Assembly: GCF_017545445.1 (NCBI RefSeq)
Contig: NZ_JAFWOM010000144.1
Coordinates: 1-37,636 of the forward strand
DNA length: 37,636 nucleotides
Direction: 5' to 3'
Source: Fibrobacter sp.
GTDB lineage: Bacteria > Fibrobacterota > Fibrobacteria > Fibrobacterales > Fibrobacteraceae
Part shown: positions 23,963 through 33,776 of the stretch, one piece after another
Position numbering within the stretch: the first letter of the stretch is position 1
Layout: each line of letters opens with the position of its first letter
Made by a program: the position numbers and the translations under genes
The notes under the pieces: generated by a model
What the model was told of the DNA's origin: nothing
The model's database searches: none
What the model saw: only the letters and a program-made list of their open reading frames with translations

Positions 23963-26725
23963 ATGAAAAACCGCATTATACAGAAATGGAATAGGCTTGT
24001 TTTTTTGCTTTTGCCTATACTATTGATTTCTTGTACCGATGAAAATGAAACTCCGTTTTTTCCTAGTTTAGCTTCAACATCGTCTTTGGAATATAACAAG
24101 AATATAGACGGCTTTGTTCTTGTCAAGGCGAATGGAAAATCGACGTTTCTTGGATCTAATGCTTCTGGAGTACGCAATAGCGAAACTCCGCAAATGGAAG
24201 TGCGCTTTACCTATGATTTTTATATAAGCGAACATGAAGTCTCGCGTGGAGAATATAATGCATTGCGTAAAGATGCCGGTGCCGAATGCGAAGGCGAGTG
24301 CAATGACAATAGTCCTGTAACCAATGTGACTTATTACGATGCAATTCTTTATGCGAATGCTAAAAGCAAAGCTGAAAATTTAGATACGGTTTATACTTAC
24401 GAAAAAGCGTCTTTTGGCGTTTCGGGAGGTTGTGTTGAACTTTCGGGGCTTGCTTTTCATGAAAATGTCAATGGATACCGTTTGCCGACGGAGGCTGAAT
24501 GGGTCTATGTGGCGAGCCAGGGATGGAATCCTTTGGCTGGCTGGAATAGCGAAAATTCAGACTATGCTTATCACGATGTAGCAACATCGCAGACGAACGA
24601 CCTTGGTGTTTATGATATGGCTGGCAACGTTCTTGAATGGGTGAACGACTGGCTGACGTATTTTGCGGATAAAGTAGTAACTAACTTTGTCGGAGGTTCT
24701 GATGGAGGAAGTTTGGGAGAACGCGTTGTCAAGGGGGGTAGTTTTCGCAATGAACCTTCGGTGATGAATACGTATAGCAGAGGTGACGTTTATACGGTGA
24801 CTGCTTCTGCTAAAGGCGTTTATCTTGGATTTCGTTTGGCTTTAGGCGCTATACCCAAGGCGACCTGGCTTGATGAACGCGGAAACGTCAAAGAATCTAT
24901 TGTAAATGTTTCTATGGCGACTTTCCCCATGAAACATTTGACAGGAACGTTTGTTTCTAAATTAGTCTTTCGCAATGATGTAACGGGTAATTTGTCTTAT
25001 ATCTATTTTGGTGATGGTGTTAGTTCTGTTGTCGAAATTAAGGATACGTTGCATGCTTATCATCCTGATATTTCGCCAGATGGAAATCGTGTCGCTTTTT
25101 GCACTAGTGTCGAAGGCATTTCTGGACCATCGGATGTTTACGTTCGCAATCTTGATGCTGCAGGGTCAGGACTAGTTAAGTTGAATGTCGAAAATGCAGC
25201 AATTCCGCGCTGGAGGGTTTTAGATAACGGCGATACGGTTATTGTTTATGTAACAAGTGCTGCGAATAATAAGGATGACGCTACCTTTGCCTCTGCAAGT
25301 ACATGGCAGGTTCCTTTTGCCGATGGAAAATTTGGAACCCCGCAAAAACTTTTCGATGGTGCTTATCATGGCGGCATAAGTGAGGATGGCTTGTTTGCCG
25401 TGACTGGGGCTAGGCTTTTACGCACCCGTGTGGCTGACAAGGGAATGACGCTTGCTAATGCTCATGATACCGTTTGGTACAATGGAGAACAGGCTTGTAA
25501 TGTAACGCTTGCGAATGACGGCTCCAAGCGTGTGGCTTTTCTTGATTTTGGCGGAAAGACGGGTGCTGATTTTGTCGGAACACCCTATCGTACTCATGAA
25601 CGGCTTTTAGTGATGAATGAAAATGGCGAACTTGTTCAGAGTGTCGAAGCTCCGAACGGTTATACGTTTGACCATACCGAATGGGTTTTAGGCGGTTCAA
25701 ATCTTGTAGTTGCTACACTTACAAATTCCGATGGAGCTCATCAAAAAATTGTACTTGTTGATTTATCTGACGGGTCCGTGAATACTGTTGTGGAAGCTGA
25801 GGAACTTTGGCATCCGTGCCTTTGGCATTCAAAGAAAAATTATGGAAGTGAAGAACTTGATACGGATAGTGCTGGAGTCTATTATTGGTCTAGTGCTTTT
25901 TATAGTGCTTTAGAGCTTCGCGTTAAGTTAGAGCGGTTCTGGGAAAATCGCGATGAAATTACAGCTGTTGCTCTTGGGTCTTCTAGAACAATGTTTGCTT
26001 TGCATGACAAAGAAGTTAAATCGTTCCATCTTTTGAATATGGCGTATTCTGCTGGGCAAATGACAGGAATCAATTACTTGTTTACAAACTATGTGTTGAA
26101 TCATTTGAAAAATTTAAAAGTTCTTGTTCTTGAAATATCTCCAGACTTTTTATGGTATGATGGTAATTCGACTTGGTGGAAGGTTGTTTATGATAAAGTT
26201 CCTGGATTCAAGTACGATGAAAATCATAAATTCTGGGTGGATGGCTTGCCTGAACATTTTGTAGATGCGGTAAAAGAAACTCCGCGTCCTGAGACTGCTT
26301 TGCAGCATCCTTATAACTTAGATGATTTCTTGTTGCCTGGGCGCGAATGGGGGGATCCTCTTTTGCAAAGAGATTCGACTGAACAAAATTTCGATTCTCC
26401 GATCTATAAAGAAAATTATTCTGTTTTCAAAAAGATTGTGCAAACCGCTCGTGAAAAAGGTTTAGATGTTATTGTGACTGTTTTACCGCTGAATCCGGCA
26501 TATGTCAAAACGGGATCGTTTGGTGTTTATGGCCCAAGGCGGAGTGTCGCTATGGAAATCATTGATTCTGTCAAGACTCTTGATGTGGTTTTCTTTGATG
26601 AAAATCGCTTCGGAAATCACGACTACACGAGTGAAATGGCGTACAATACAGACCATTTGGCTACAGATGGAGCAAAACAATATACGCATCGTTTGGATTC
26701 TTTGCTTTCTACATTGAAAAAGTGA
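23963..26725 (+). CDS. TIGR02171-family lipoprotein 1 (FGE-like / propeller / SGNH-like)
   Basis: A 920-residue predicted lipoprotein: MKNRIIQKWNRLVFLLLPIL with lipobox LISC (Cys24). Residues about 70-300 are a formylglycine-generating-enzyme-like domain (GYRLPTEAEWVYVA, VYDMAGNVLEWVND, VVKGGSFRNEPSV, YLGFRLA). The two active-site cysteines expected after KGGS are absent, so catalysis of that type is not expected. Residues about 345-620 resemble a TolB/WD40-like propeller (ISPDGNRVAFC, DVYVRNL, AIPRWRVL). The last 280 residues look SGNH-like: ALGSSRTMFA as block I and NTDHLATDGAK as the D-x-x-H block. The family is, to my knowledge, limited to Fibrobacter and of unknown function. The start is supported by GGGAG at 8-nt spacing. 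Confidence 0.88.
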   Translation: MKNRIIQKWNRLVFLLLPILLISCTDENETPFFPSLASTSSLEYNKNIDGFVLVKANGKSTFLGSNASGVRNSETPQMEVRFTYDFYISEHEVSRGEYNALRKDAGAECEGECNDNSPVTNVTYYDAILYANAKSKAENLDTVYTYEKASFGVSGGCVELSGLAFHENVNGYRLPTEAEWVYVASQGWNPLAGWNSENSDYAYHDVATSQTNDLGVYDMAGNVLEWVNDWLTYFADKVVTNFVGGSDGGSLGERVVKGGSFRNEPSVMNTYSRGDVYTVTASAKGVYLGFRLALGAIPKATWLDERGNVKESIVNVSMATFPMKHLTGTFVSKLVFRNDVTGNLSYIYFGDGVSSVVEIKDTLHAYHPDISPDGNRVAFCTSVEGISGPSDVYVRNLDAAGSGLVKLNVENAAIPRWRVLDNGDTVIVYVTSAANNKDDATFASASTWQVPFADGKFGTPQKLFDGAYHGGISEDGLFAVTGARLLRTRVADKGMTLANAHDTVWYNGEQACNVTLANDGSKRVAFLDFGGKTGADFVGTPYRTHERLLVMNENGELVQSVEAPNGYTFDHTEWVLGGSNLVVATLTNSDGAHQKIVLVDLSDGSVNTVVEAEELWHPCLWHSKKNYGSEELDTDSAGVYYWSSAFYSALELRVKLERFWENRDEITAVALGSSRTMFALHDKEVKSFHLLNMAYSAGQMTGINYLFTNYVLNHLKNLKVLVLEISPDFLWYDGNSTWWKVVYDKVPGFKYDENHKFWVDGLPEHFVDAVKETPRPETALQHPYNLDDFLLPGREWGDPLLQRDSTEQNFDSPIYKENYSVFKKIVQTAREKGLDVIVTVLPLNPAYVKTGSFGVYGPRRSVAMEIIDSVKTLDVVFFDENRFGNHDYTSEMAYNTDHLATDGAKQYTHRLDSLLSTLKK

Positions 26726-26761
26726 TGGCTTTTGAACAATTAAATTGGTTATTTAATTATT

Positions 26762-28372
26762 GTGCTGACGTACCAGTTTGCAAATAAATACTGTTTTGGG
26801 ACAGTTGCCATTTTTGCAATTTTGTTTGCGGTATTTCCGCTGACGGATACCGATATCTGGTGGCATTTGGCTTGTGCGCGTGAATGGGTGACTACATGGA
26901 CTCCGGTTCGCGAGCCTGTCGTGAACGTGCATGAATACTTTCAGCAGATTGTTGCGCTTGTTTATAATGTTGGCGGATCGCCGTTGCTTGTTGCTTTTAA
27001 GGCTGTTTTGTGGGGCGTTGTTTTTGCGCTTTTCTTGTGGCCTTCGGTACGGAGTCTTCAAAAAAACGACATTGCGAACACCAAAGGTGTGAAGCAATCT
27101 ATTATGCCGCTTGCGCTTTTTGCTGTTCTTCTCTTTGTTTTCCGGTTTCATTTGGAAATGCGACCAGTCGTTTTTTCACTAGTTTTCCTTGGAATTTATT
27201 GGAATGTTCTGCCGTCTTTTTTTGAAATCAGTCATTCTGGGATGGCTCTTAATTGTAGTGATTGCTTCCATAAAATATATATTTCCAAATTTTTAGTTGC
27301 TTTGGCTTTACTTGTTTTGCAGTGGGTGTGGTGCAAGTGTCAAGGTTTATACATCTTAGGGCCAATTTTTGCGTCAATCGCTTTCGGAGTGGGACTATTT
27401 GATTCTTGGAAAAAAGAAATTTGTACGAAAAATACAGCGCTGCAAGTTTTTTTTGTAATACTTCTCTTTGCGATTCCTTTGATGCATCGTGAAGGGTTGA
27501 ACTTGTTTTTGTACCCGTTCGGTTTGTTGAATCGTTTGCTAGGAATGTCTCCGTCGGCTGTAATTTTTGCAAGTGAAATTGCCGAAAATCGTTCGCCTTT
27601 TACGCTCTTGATGGTGGGCGAGAATGTTCTCGAATCGATGTTGATGATTGTGTTGTGTATCATTGGGCTTGTTGTTGGCGTTATGAAGTTGCGTCGTCCT
27701 GATTCCTGTGTGCATGGCTCAATCATAGAAGTCACTAGAACTTTATGGCTTTTCATTGCTGCAATTCTTGCTCTCATCGCTGAACGCAATTTTGTACTTT
27801 TTTTACCTGTATTTTTTGCTGAATTTCCTGATTGTAAACAAACTTTTTTGCACAGGATGGCTTCTCTTGATTTGATTCCTTTTGGTTTTAAGCATTTTCA
27901 ATTAATTTCTAGAATACTAACGACTAAATGCTGTTTATTAATTGTTGCTTTTATAGCTTTCCTCCTCGGCCTTTGGGGTAAATCTCTATCGTCTTACGAT
28001 TCCTCAATTGCTTACCAGCGTGTTCCCGTCGCTGCAACGGAATGGATGAAAAATCATCCGCATCAGGGGCGCTTGTTCAATGACGATCGTGCTGGCGGTT
28101 ATCTTGCTTTTGTGAATCCGTCGGATTCCATTTTCATTGATGGTCGTTTTATCTTGAAAACGGCGGATTTTTTTGAGCGGTATCTAAATTATTCCGAGTC
28201 GCCGCAATTATTTTTTCAAGATGCGGATTCATTGAATATTGACCGTGTTGTACTTCCGCTGCGTTATTATGCGAGATGGTATTTATTGATTTCCTCGCTT
28301 GATTCTGACGAAAATTGGAATGTTTCATACCGAGACTCTTTTTTTGTTGTGATAGACCGTCAAAATCATTGA
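26762..28372 (+). CDS. GT-C-like polytopic membrane protein
   Basis: A 536-residue protein with a GTG start; the next in-frame ATG would remove the first conserved motif. It has about ten membrane segments. The first loop reads PLTDTDIWWHLACAREWV (residues 27-44), like the D-D-WWHL motif of GT-C-fold transferases that use lipid-linked sugars, with the acidic pair near the membrane. The soluble C-terminal part contains GRLFNDDRAGGYLAF and SIFIDGRF, which recur in membrane proteins of this type. The donor and acceptor are unknown; a role in glycosylating envelope material is inference. It lies 36 bp after TIGR02171 protein 1 and 83 bp before protein 2. Codon use is A/T-rich. Confidence 0.75.
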   Translation: MLTYQFANKYCFGTVAIFAILFAVFPLTDTDIWWHLACAREWVTTWTPVREPVVNVHEYFQQIVALVYNVGGSPLLVAFKAVLWGVVFALFLWPSVRSLQKNDIANTKGVKQSIMPLALFAVLLFVFRFHLEMRPVVFSLVFLGIYWNVLPSFFEISHSGMALNCSDCFHKIYISKFLVALALLVLQWVWCKCQGLYILGPIFASIAFGVGLFDSWKKEICTKNTALQVFFVILLFAIPLMHREGLNLFLYPFGLLNRLLGMSPSAVIFASEIAENRSPFTLLMVGENVLESMLMIVLCIIGLVVGVMKLRRPDSCVHGSIIEVTRTLWLFIAAILALIAERNFVLFLPVFFAEFPDCKQTFLHRMASLDLIPFGFKHFQLISRILTTKCCLLIVAFIAFLLGLWGKSLSSYDSSIAYQRVPVAATEWMKNHPHQGRLFNDDRAGGYLAFVNPSDSIFIDGRFILKTADFFERYLNYSESPQLFFQDADSLNIDRVVLPLRYYARWYLLISSLDSDENWNVSYRDSFFVVIDRQNH

Positions 28373-28398
28373 AAATCATGGGCTCAAAAAACTATATT
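28369..28398 (+). promoter_or_regulatory. Candidate promoter of TIGR02171 gene 2
   Basis: TTGAAA (28369-28374), 18-bp spacer, TATATT (28393-28398), leading to a 5' leader of about 50 nt and an AGGA SD before ATG 28456. The -35 overlaps the stop of the GT-C-like gene. Confidence 0.5.
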
Positions 28399-28455
28399 TT
28401 AGCAAATAGGCTCGTTCTAATTTAATGTTTATGTATTTTATTGATGTAGGATAAT

Positions 28456-31236
28456 ATGAAATACTTTTTTTTCTGTATAGCTTTGCTTTTGTCTTTAGGG
28501 CAAGTTGTTTCTTGTTCTGGTGAGGATTCTCCTCATTCACCGAAAATAGATCCTCCGAGTGATTCGCTTTCAGGAATGATGCGGGTAAATGTAACTAATG
28601 AGTCTGTGCTTCTAGGAACTAAAGATGCCTCTGCAAAAGCTGATGAACGCCCACAGATGAAGGTCGTGCTGAATTATGATTTTATGTTTGGCAGGAACGA
28701 AGTTACTTGTGGTGAATTTAATTCATTGATGAAAAAAGCTACGGGACTAGTTCTTGATTGCAAAAATGACAGTTTGCCTGCAACAGATGTTACTTATTAC
28801 GATGCTGTTCTTTTTGCAAATGCTCGTAGCAAGGCAGAAAAAAAGGATACAGTTTATTCTTACAGCAAGGCTTTTTTTGATAACGAAAAACATTGTACGA
28901 ACTTAGAAAGTTTTGTGTTCCATGCAGAAACGGATGCCTATCGTTTGCCGACCGAAGCAGAATGGATGCTTGTTGCCAAGGCTGTATGGAAGCCTTCTGA
29001 AAGTTGGACTGCAGATAATTCGGAATACCGATTGCATAAAATTTGTAGCAAGGCGACTTCGGATGATGATGTTTGTGACATTATCGGAAATGCGATGGAA
29101 TGGGTGAACGATTGGTTCGGCAATTTCAGCGATACGACTTTAACAAATTATGTTGGTGCACCGGATGGTGGGGCGCTTGGTCGTCGTATTGTCAAAGGGG
29201 GGAGCTATCGCAACTCGTTGGATGCCATTAACGCTTATAACCGCGGTGACATATACACGGTTACTTCTTCGACCCGTGCGGAGTATGTGGGCTTTCGTCT
29301 TGCTTTTGGTTCTATCCCGGAACCCACATGGATGGGGGCTGGTGGAAAAACTGTTTCAAGTCTAATAGTACCGCTTACGACATCTGCCAAAATTCGTAAC
29401 CTGCTTGGGACGTATAATGTAAAACTTGCATTCAGTGTTGATCCGACGCAAAAAAATTCTGGAAATCTAGCATTTATTGATTATTCGAGTGGAACTCTTT
29501 CTGTGACGGAAATTGTTGACACGTTTAATGTCTATCATCCTGAAATTTCACCGGACGGTAAAAAAGTGGCGTTTTGCACGGGGTTAGAAGGCATCGCTAG
29601 TGATTCTTCGGCTGTTTATGTTCGTGATTTGAATGCGCAAGGTTCTAACCTCGTGAAGTTAAATGTGAAAAGTGCTGCGATTCCGCGTTGGCGAGTTCTT
29701 GGCAACGGTGATACCGCGATAGTTTATGTGTCCAATGCTGGGAACAATAAGGATGAATCGTCGTTTAAATCAGCATCTACATGGCAGGTGACTTTTGCAA
29801 AGGGTAAATTTGGCACTCCCAAAAAATTGTTTGACGGCGCGTATCATGGAGGCATAAGCGAAGATGAAAAACTTGCAGTCACAGGTGCGAGATTGCTGCG
29901 AGCTCGTGTTGCAAAAAAAAGTTCGTCTGTGATGTCGAACGCTCGTGATACGGTTTGGTACAATGGGGAACAAGCTTGTAATGCATCCATTGCCAAGGAT
30001 AGCTCCAAACGTACTATGTTCCTTGATTTTGGTAGTAAGACGGGGCGTAAGTTTGTTGGAAATGATTACGGAACTCATGAACGTTTGCTTATTGCGGACT
30101 CTACCGGAAAACTCATTCAGTCTATTGCCGCATCAAGCGGGTATTCTTTCGATCATTGCGAATGGATTTTGGGTGGAGATAATTTTGCTGTGGCGACGCT
30201 TACGAACGTGAATGGCGCACATACAAAGATCGTTCTTGTAAACTTGACTGATAGCTCGATTGTTGAACTTGTCGAAGGTGAAGAACTTTGGCATCCTAGT
30301 TTTTGGGTGTCCCAGAGTTCTAAAACGGGTAATGTTGATTTGGTATCGGATAGCGCCGGCGTTTATTTCAATGAAAAGGGTGGTGAAGCCGCAATAATCC
30401 TACGCTATAAAATGGAACTGTTGTGGAAATACCGGAATGAGGCTAATGTTGTTATTCTTGGCTCTTCGAGGGCTCTTAATGGTGTAAACCCATTGTTGTT
30501 TAGTGATGATTTTTTTGCTATAAACATGGCGAATATTCCGAATATGATGGTTGTGTCGGATTTTTTGGTGACGCATTATGTCTTGCCTCATGTGAAAAAA
30601 CTCAAGTACCTTGTGATTTCTTTGGATATTGATTTATGGTATCATAAAGAACAAAGTTCGTATAATTTCTTTTCTCAAGAATATAGGGAATATCCAGGAT
30701 ATATTTTTGATGAAAATCATGATTTCTGGATAAATGGTGTTCCTGATAAAATGGATGAAATGACTGAAAATTCGATGGGCCATGAATATTATGCATCGAA
30801 ATTCAGGAGTGTTCGCGGTTTCAATGTGGAAGAATGCGGTTCGTGGGAAAAATCACCTGCTATTGATAACGATAGTACATGGAAGTCTTCTAAGTCGTCT
30901 AATTATTACAGTAGTTTTAATCACTTGAAAAATATTTTGATGATGGCTGAAAATTATGGAGTGTATGTGGTTGGTGTTGTGTTCCCGCAAAGCCCTGGCT
31001 TTAAAAACACTGGAGCTTTTGGACGGTATGGCCTTCGTCGTAGCGAAGCTTCTATGTTATTGCAAGAGATTAAGGATTTATCTAAGGAATATCCTCATTT
31101 CGTTTTCGTAGATGAAAATAAAATGGGCAATCACGATTTTACGGATGCGATGGCTCAGAATCGTGATCATCTGTGTTCTGTTGGGGCTAAAAAAATGACG
31201 GCTCGTTTAGATTCTGTTTTGAAAAAAATAAAATAG
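28456..31236 (+). CDS. TIGR02171-family lipoprotein 2 (FGE-like / propeller / SGNH-like)
   Basis: A 926-residue paralog of the protein at 23963-26725, alignable over its whole length. The lipoprotein signal is MKYFFFCIALLLSLGQVVSC (Cys20). The FGE-like domain has AYRLPTEAEWMLVA, IGNAMEWVND and VKGGSYRNSLDAIN; both active-site cysteines are again missing. The propeller-like part has EISPDGKKVAFC and AIPRWRVLGNGD. The C-terminal SGNH-like domain has VVILGSSRALNG and NRDHLCSVGAKK. The C-terminal domain has diverged more than the middle part, which suggests different ligands. AGGA stands 5 nt before the ATG. Function is unknown; the protein is expected at the cell envelope. Confidence 0.88.
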   Translation: MKYFFFCIALLLSLGQVVSCSGEDSPHSPKIDPPSDSLSGMMRVNVTNESVLLGTKDASAKADERPQMKVVLNYDFMFGRNEVTCGEFNSLMKKATGLVLDCKNDSLPATDVTYYDAVLFANARSKAEKKDTVYSYSKAFFDNEKHCTNLESFVFHAETDAYRLPTEAEWMLVAKAVWKPSESWTADNSEYRLHKICSKATSDDDVCDIIGNAMEWVNDWFGNFSDTTLTNYVGAPDGGALGRRIVKGGSYRNSLDAINAYNRGDIYTVTSSTRAEYVGFRLAFGSIPEPTWMGAGGKTVSSLIVPLTTSAKIRNLLGTYNVKLAFSVDPTQKNSGNLAFIDYSSGTLSVTEIVDTFNVYHPEISPDGKKVAFCTGLEGIASDSSAVYVRDLNAQGSNLVKLNVKSAAIPRWRVLGNGDTAIVYVSNAGNNKDESSFKSASTWQVTFAKGKFGTPKKLFDGAYHGGISEDEKLAVTGARLLRARVAKKSSSVMSNARDTVWYNGEQACNASIAKDSSKRTMFLDFGSKTGRKFVGNDYGTHERLLIADSTGKLIQSIAASSGYSFDHCEWILGGDNFAVATLTNVNGAHTKIVLVNLTDSSIVELVEGEELWHPSFWVSQSSKTGNVDLVSDSAGVYFNEKGGEAAIILRYKMELLWKYRNEANVVILGSSRALNGVNPLLFSDDFFAINMANIPNMMVVSDFLVTHYVLPHVKKLKYLVISLDIDLWYHKEQSSYNFFSQEYREYPGYIFDENHDFWINGVPDKMDEMTENSMGHEYYASKFRSVRGFNVEECGSWEKSPAIDNDSTWKSSKSSNYYSSFNHLKNILMMAENYGVYVVGVVFPQSPGFKNTGAFGRYGLRRSEASMLLQEIKDLSKEYPHFVFVDENKMGNHDFTDAMAQNRDHLCSVGAKKMTARLDSVLKKIK

Positions 31237-31342
31237 TGGATTTTTTTAGTGACTTTTTGACATAAAAAAATTCATAGAGCGTACCGATTTCATTAATTTT
31301 ACAGTATATTTAGTTTGGATGTGTGGAGTTGGCGAGGGCTTT

Positions 31343-33244
31343 ATGAAAAATTCTGTGTCCGGGTTGTCTGTACCCAAGTTTCTTTTTACTGCAAGTGTTT
31401 TGCTTGCGGCGCCTGTTGTATTTTCCGCAGACTGGTACGCTAAGGAACATCGCTGGGCGGGGCACGACCCTGACATCATCCGTTATGAGGATGGCTACGC
31501 TCTTGCGACGACGGATAACCACATGCTTATGCAGTTTTCTGAAGATGCGCTGAACTGGAAAAATGGCGACCCTGCGATGCCGGAATTTTCCAAATGGCTT
31601 TACAAGTATGCGCCGAACATGATTGACATTTGGGCTCCCGACATCCATTACGTTGGCGGCGAATATCGCATGTACTATTGCGGTTCCGAAATGGGCATCC
31701 GTTCGTCGGGCATGGGATTCATGTCGAGCAAGGAAATCGACCCGACAAAACCCGGCTACGGCTGGACGGACATGGGCGAGGTGATTCATACGGTCAAGAG
31801 TGATTCTTATAACGCGATTGACGCTGCCGTGCTTAAAGATCTCGATGGAAAAGTTTGGATGGCGTTCGGCTCGTGGGGCACAGGTATCCACATTCTGGAA
31901 CTTGATGAAAAAACGGGCAAGGTGAAAGACGGCGCGAAGATGAAGAATATCGCAAATCGCGGCGGTGCAGGCGTCGAGGGGGCAAGCCTCATTGAACATA
32001 ACGGCAAATACTTCTTGTTTACGGCTTGGGACAATTGTTGCAAGAAGGGGGCTGACCTCGAAAATAATTCGTACAAGACGACGGTCGGTCGCTCGAACCG
32101 TATTGACGGAGGCTATGTCGATCGTTCTGGTAAGGCGCTCTTGGATGGCGGCGGAACGATTCTTTTGAGCCGTTACGGTCGTTATTACGGGCCTGCGGGC
32201 GGCGAGGCTTTTGAAGATGTGAACCGTTTGCGCTTCGTCAATCATTACTACGATAAAAACGATGGCGGCAATTCTTACATACAAGTGCGCGATCTTGTAT
32301 TTACCGAAGACAACTGGCCCGAAATGGGGCAACCGTTTTTAGGGCGTTACTTGAGTGCCGAAGCAGAACACGGCATCCTCACGCATGTGGATATTTCTAG
32401 CAGTTCCAAGGCTTCTAACGGAGAATTTTGTGCTTACATCAATTATGACGATAGCAGAATTCGCTTGCCGATGATTATTCCACAGGCTGGCGATTACCTT
32501 ATCCGTTATCGTTACGACAACAACTGGACCGAAGATGGTGCAAACGGCAGTTCGCATTTTGTCGATATCAACGGCAAGACGCAAGAAGTGCAGTTGCCGC
32601 TGACGGGGGCCTGGAGCGAATTTCCTGAAAAATCTGTTGTCTATATTCCGACTAAACTCAAGCGTGGTTCGAACTTCATTGAAATTACGAAGGGCAAGCA
32701 TTATGCGGAACTCGACCGCCTTGATTTTTTACGCATCATCCGCGATACGATTCCTGCGAACGGTTTTGACAACGGCATTCGCGTGCGGCTTACGAAGGAT
32801 GACGAGTTTGCGATTAAGGATGGCGGCTACGCGATTTTCGAAAATGTGATTACAGATTCTATTGTGGGCGTTGGCGTGAATGTGCAAGTGAAAAACGCTG
32901 CTGGCGGAACGCTCTCGCTTCGCAAGGAGAGCAAGAAGGGCGATGTGATTTCGAAGTGCGAATTGCCCGGAAGTGGCGATGCGACCAAGTGGGAAGAGGT
33001 GAAATGTTCCAACTTGCCCAAGCTGAGTGGCGTTCAAGACTTTTATCTGACCGCAGAAGGGCTTGGCGGCGAAACTCTTGTAGGGAACTTCAAGTTCGGT
33101 AAAGCGGATTCGTCGTCAGTCGGGATTCGCGATGTCCATCGTGCAAACTCGGCCAGCGTGCGTTCGCTTGAGCCGAAATCAAATTTCCATGACCTTAAAG
33201 GCCGCCGCTACGACAAGCAGATTCCTTACCGCGTTATGTTCTAA
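31343..33244 (+). CDS. Secreted GH43 arabinan-degrading-type enzyme with CBM6-like modules
   Basis: A 633-residue protein; the start at 31343 gives the signal peptide MKNSVSGLSVPKFLFTASVL followed by an AAPVVFSA-type cleavage region, with GAGGG just upstream. The GH43 five-bladed propeller covers about 30-345, with catalytic base Asp42 (GHDPDII), pKa modulator Asp160 (AIDAAVL) and proton donor Glu212 (GVEGASLI). A CBM6-like module (about 350-475; YLSAEAEHG...LDRLDFLRI) and a further CBM6/35-like part (about 485-600) follow. The last 20 residues (FHDLKGRRYDKQ...) resemble a C-terminal sorting-type tail. Expected action is on arabinan or arabinoxylan side chains of plant cell walls; the exact specificity (endo-arabinanase versus arabinofuranosidase) is open. 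Confidence 0.9.
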   Translation: MKNSVSGLSVPKFLFTASVLLAAPVVFSADWYAKEHRWAGHDPDIIRYEDGYALATTDNHMLMQFSEDALNWKNGDPAMPEFSKWLYKYAPNMIDIWAPDIHYVGGEYRMYYCGSEMGIRSSGMGFMSSKEIDPTKPGYGWTDMGEVIHTVKSDSYNAIDAAVLKDLDGKVWMAFGSWGTGIHILELDEKTGKVKDGAKMKNIANRGGAGVEGASLIEHNGKYFLFTAWDNCCKKGADLENNSYKTTVGRSNRIDGGYVDRSGKALLDGGGTILLSRYGRYYGPAGGEAFEDVNRLRFVNHYYDKNDGGNSYIQVRDLVFTEDNWPEMGQPFLGRYLSAEAEHGILTHVDISSSSKASNGEFCAYINYDDSRIRLPMIIPQAGDYLIRYRYDNNWTEDGANGSSHFVDINGKTQEVQLPLTGAWSEFPEKSVVYIPTKLKRGSNFIEITKGKHYAELDRLDFLRIIRDTIPANGFDNGIRVRLTKDDEFAIKDGGYAIFENVITDSIVGVGVNVQVKNAAGGTLSLRKESKKGDVISKCELPGSGDATKWEEVKCSNLPKLSGVQDFYLTAEGLGGETLVGNFKFGKADSSSVGIRDVHRANSASVRSLEPKSNFHDLKGRRYDKQIPYRVMF

Positions 33245-33261
33245 ACGCGGCTTGCTTGCTG

Positions 33262-33633
33262 TTACTTCAAGAATGCGAAGAACACGGCGGCGATAATCAG
33301 CAAGAACGCGACGATGTGGTTCCACTGGAGCGTTTCCGTGTGGAACACCGTCACGGCGATTGTCGTGAACACGGTGAGCGAAATCGCTTCTTGGATGATT
33401 TTCAGCTGCATCAAGCTGAATGGTCCGCCGTTGATGCGGCTGCCGATGCTATTGGCGGGAATCATAAAGCAGTATTCAAGGAATGCTAGCCCCCACGACG
33501 CGAGAATCACGAGAATCAGCGGCCAGTCGGTGCTGATGTGCATTTCTTTGAGTTTGAGATTGCCGTACCAAGCAAACGTCATGAAAACGTTGGAACAGCA
33601 GAGAAGAAGAATTGTAAAAATACCAGCTTTCAT
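33262..33633 (-). CDS. DUF486-family (DMT-like) membrane protein
   Basis: A 123-residue protein with four membrane helices and the DUF486 hallmarks SNVFMTFAWYGNLK, LASWGLAFLEYCFMIPANSI and GPFSLMQLKIIQEAI. The family belongs to the drug/metabolite transporter superfamily as a four-helix half-size member. Its substrate is not known. It is convergent with the GH43 gene, 17 bp apart. No SD is visible, and heptamer repeats begin about 12 bp upstream of the start. Confidence 0.9.
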   Translation of the reverse strand: MKAGIFTILLLCCSNVFMTFAWYGNLKLKEMHISTDWPLILVILASWGLAFLEYCFMIPANSIGSRINGGPFSLMQLKIIQEAISLTVFTTIAVTVFHTETLQWNHIVAFLLIIAAVFFAFLK

Positions 33634-33645
33634 GGTTTAGTTGAC

Positions 33646-33709
33646 GGTAGGAAGTTAGAAGTAGGAAGTTTTTTGCAGTGTCATCCTGAGCGGAGTGTAA
33701 CGGAGTCGA
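33646..33709. repeat. Heptamer array plus hairpin element
   Basis: GGTAGGA, AGTTAGA, AGTAGGA, AGTTTTT (33646-33673) repeat with 7-nt period. They are followed by GTCATCCTGAGCGGAGTG and GGAGTCGA (33680-33709), another version of the ATCCT/AGGATGAC element seen at 5156-5229. The remaining stretch to 33776 shows no gene. Confidence 0.7.
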
Positions 33710-33776
33710 TATATGAAACTTTACTCTTTAGAGCCTTAGTTGAATTAGGTTCGAAGGAGCAGGGTCCAGTTATTTC

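Noticed and set aside
24170..24870. Active formylglycine-generating enzyme or sulfatase activator
   Set aside because: Both active-site cysteines after KGGS are missing, and no sulfatase gene is in the window.
31310..32332. 340-codon open frame on the minus strand
   Set aside because: Antisense shadow of the GH43 catalytic domain.
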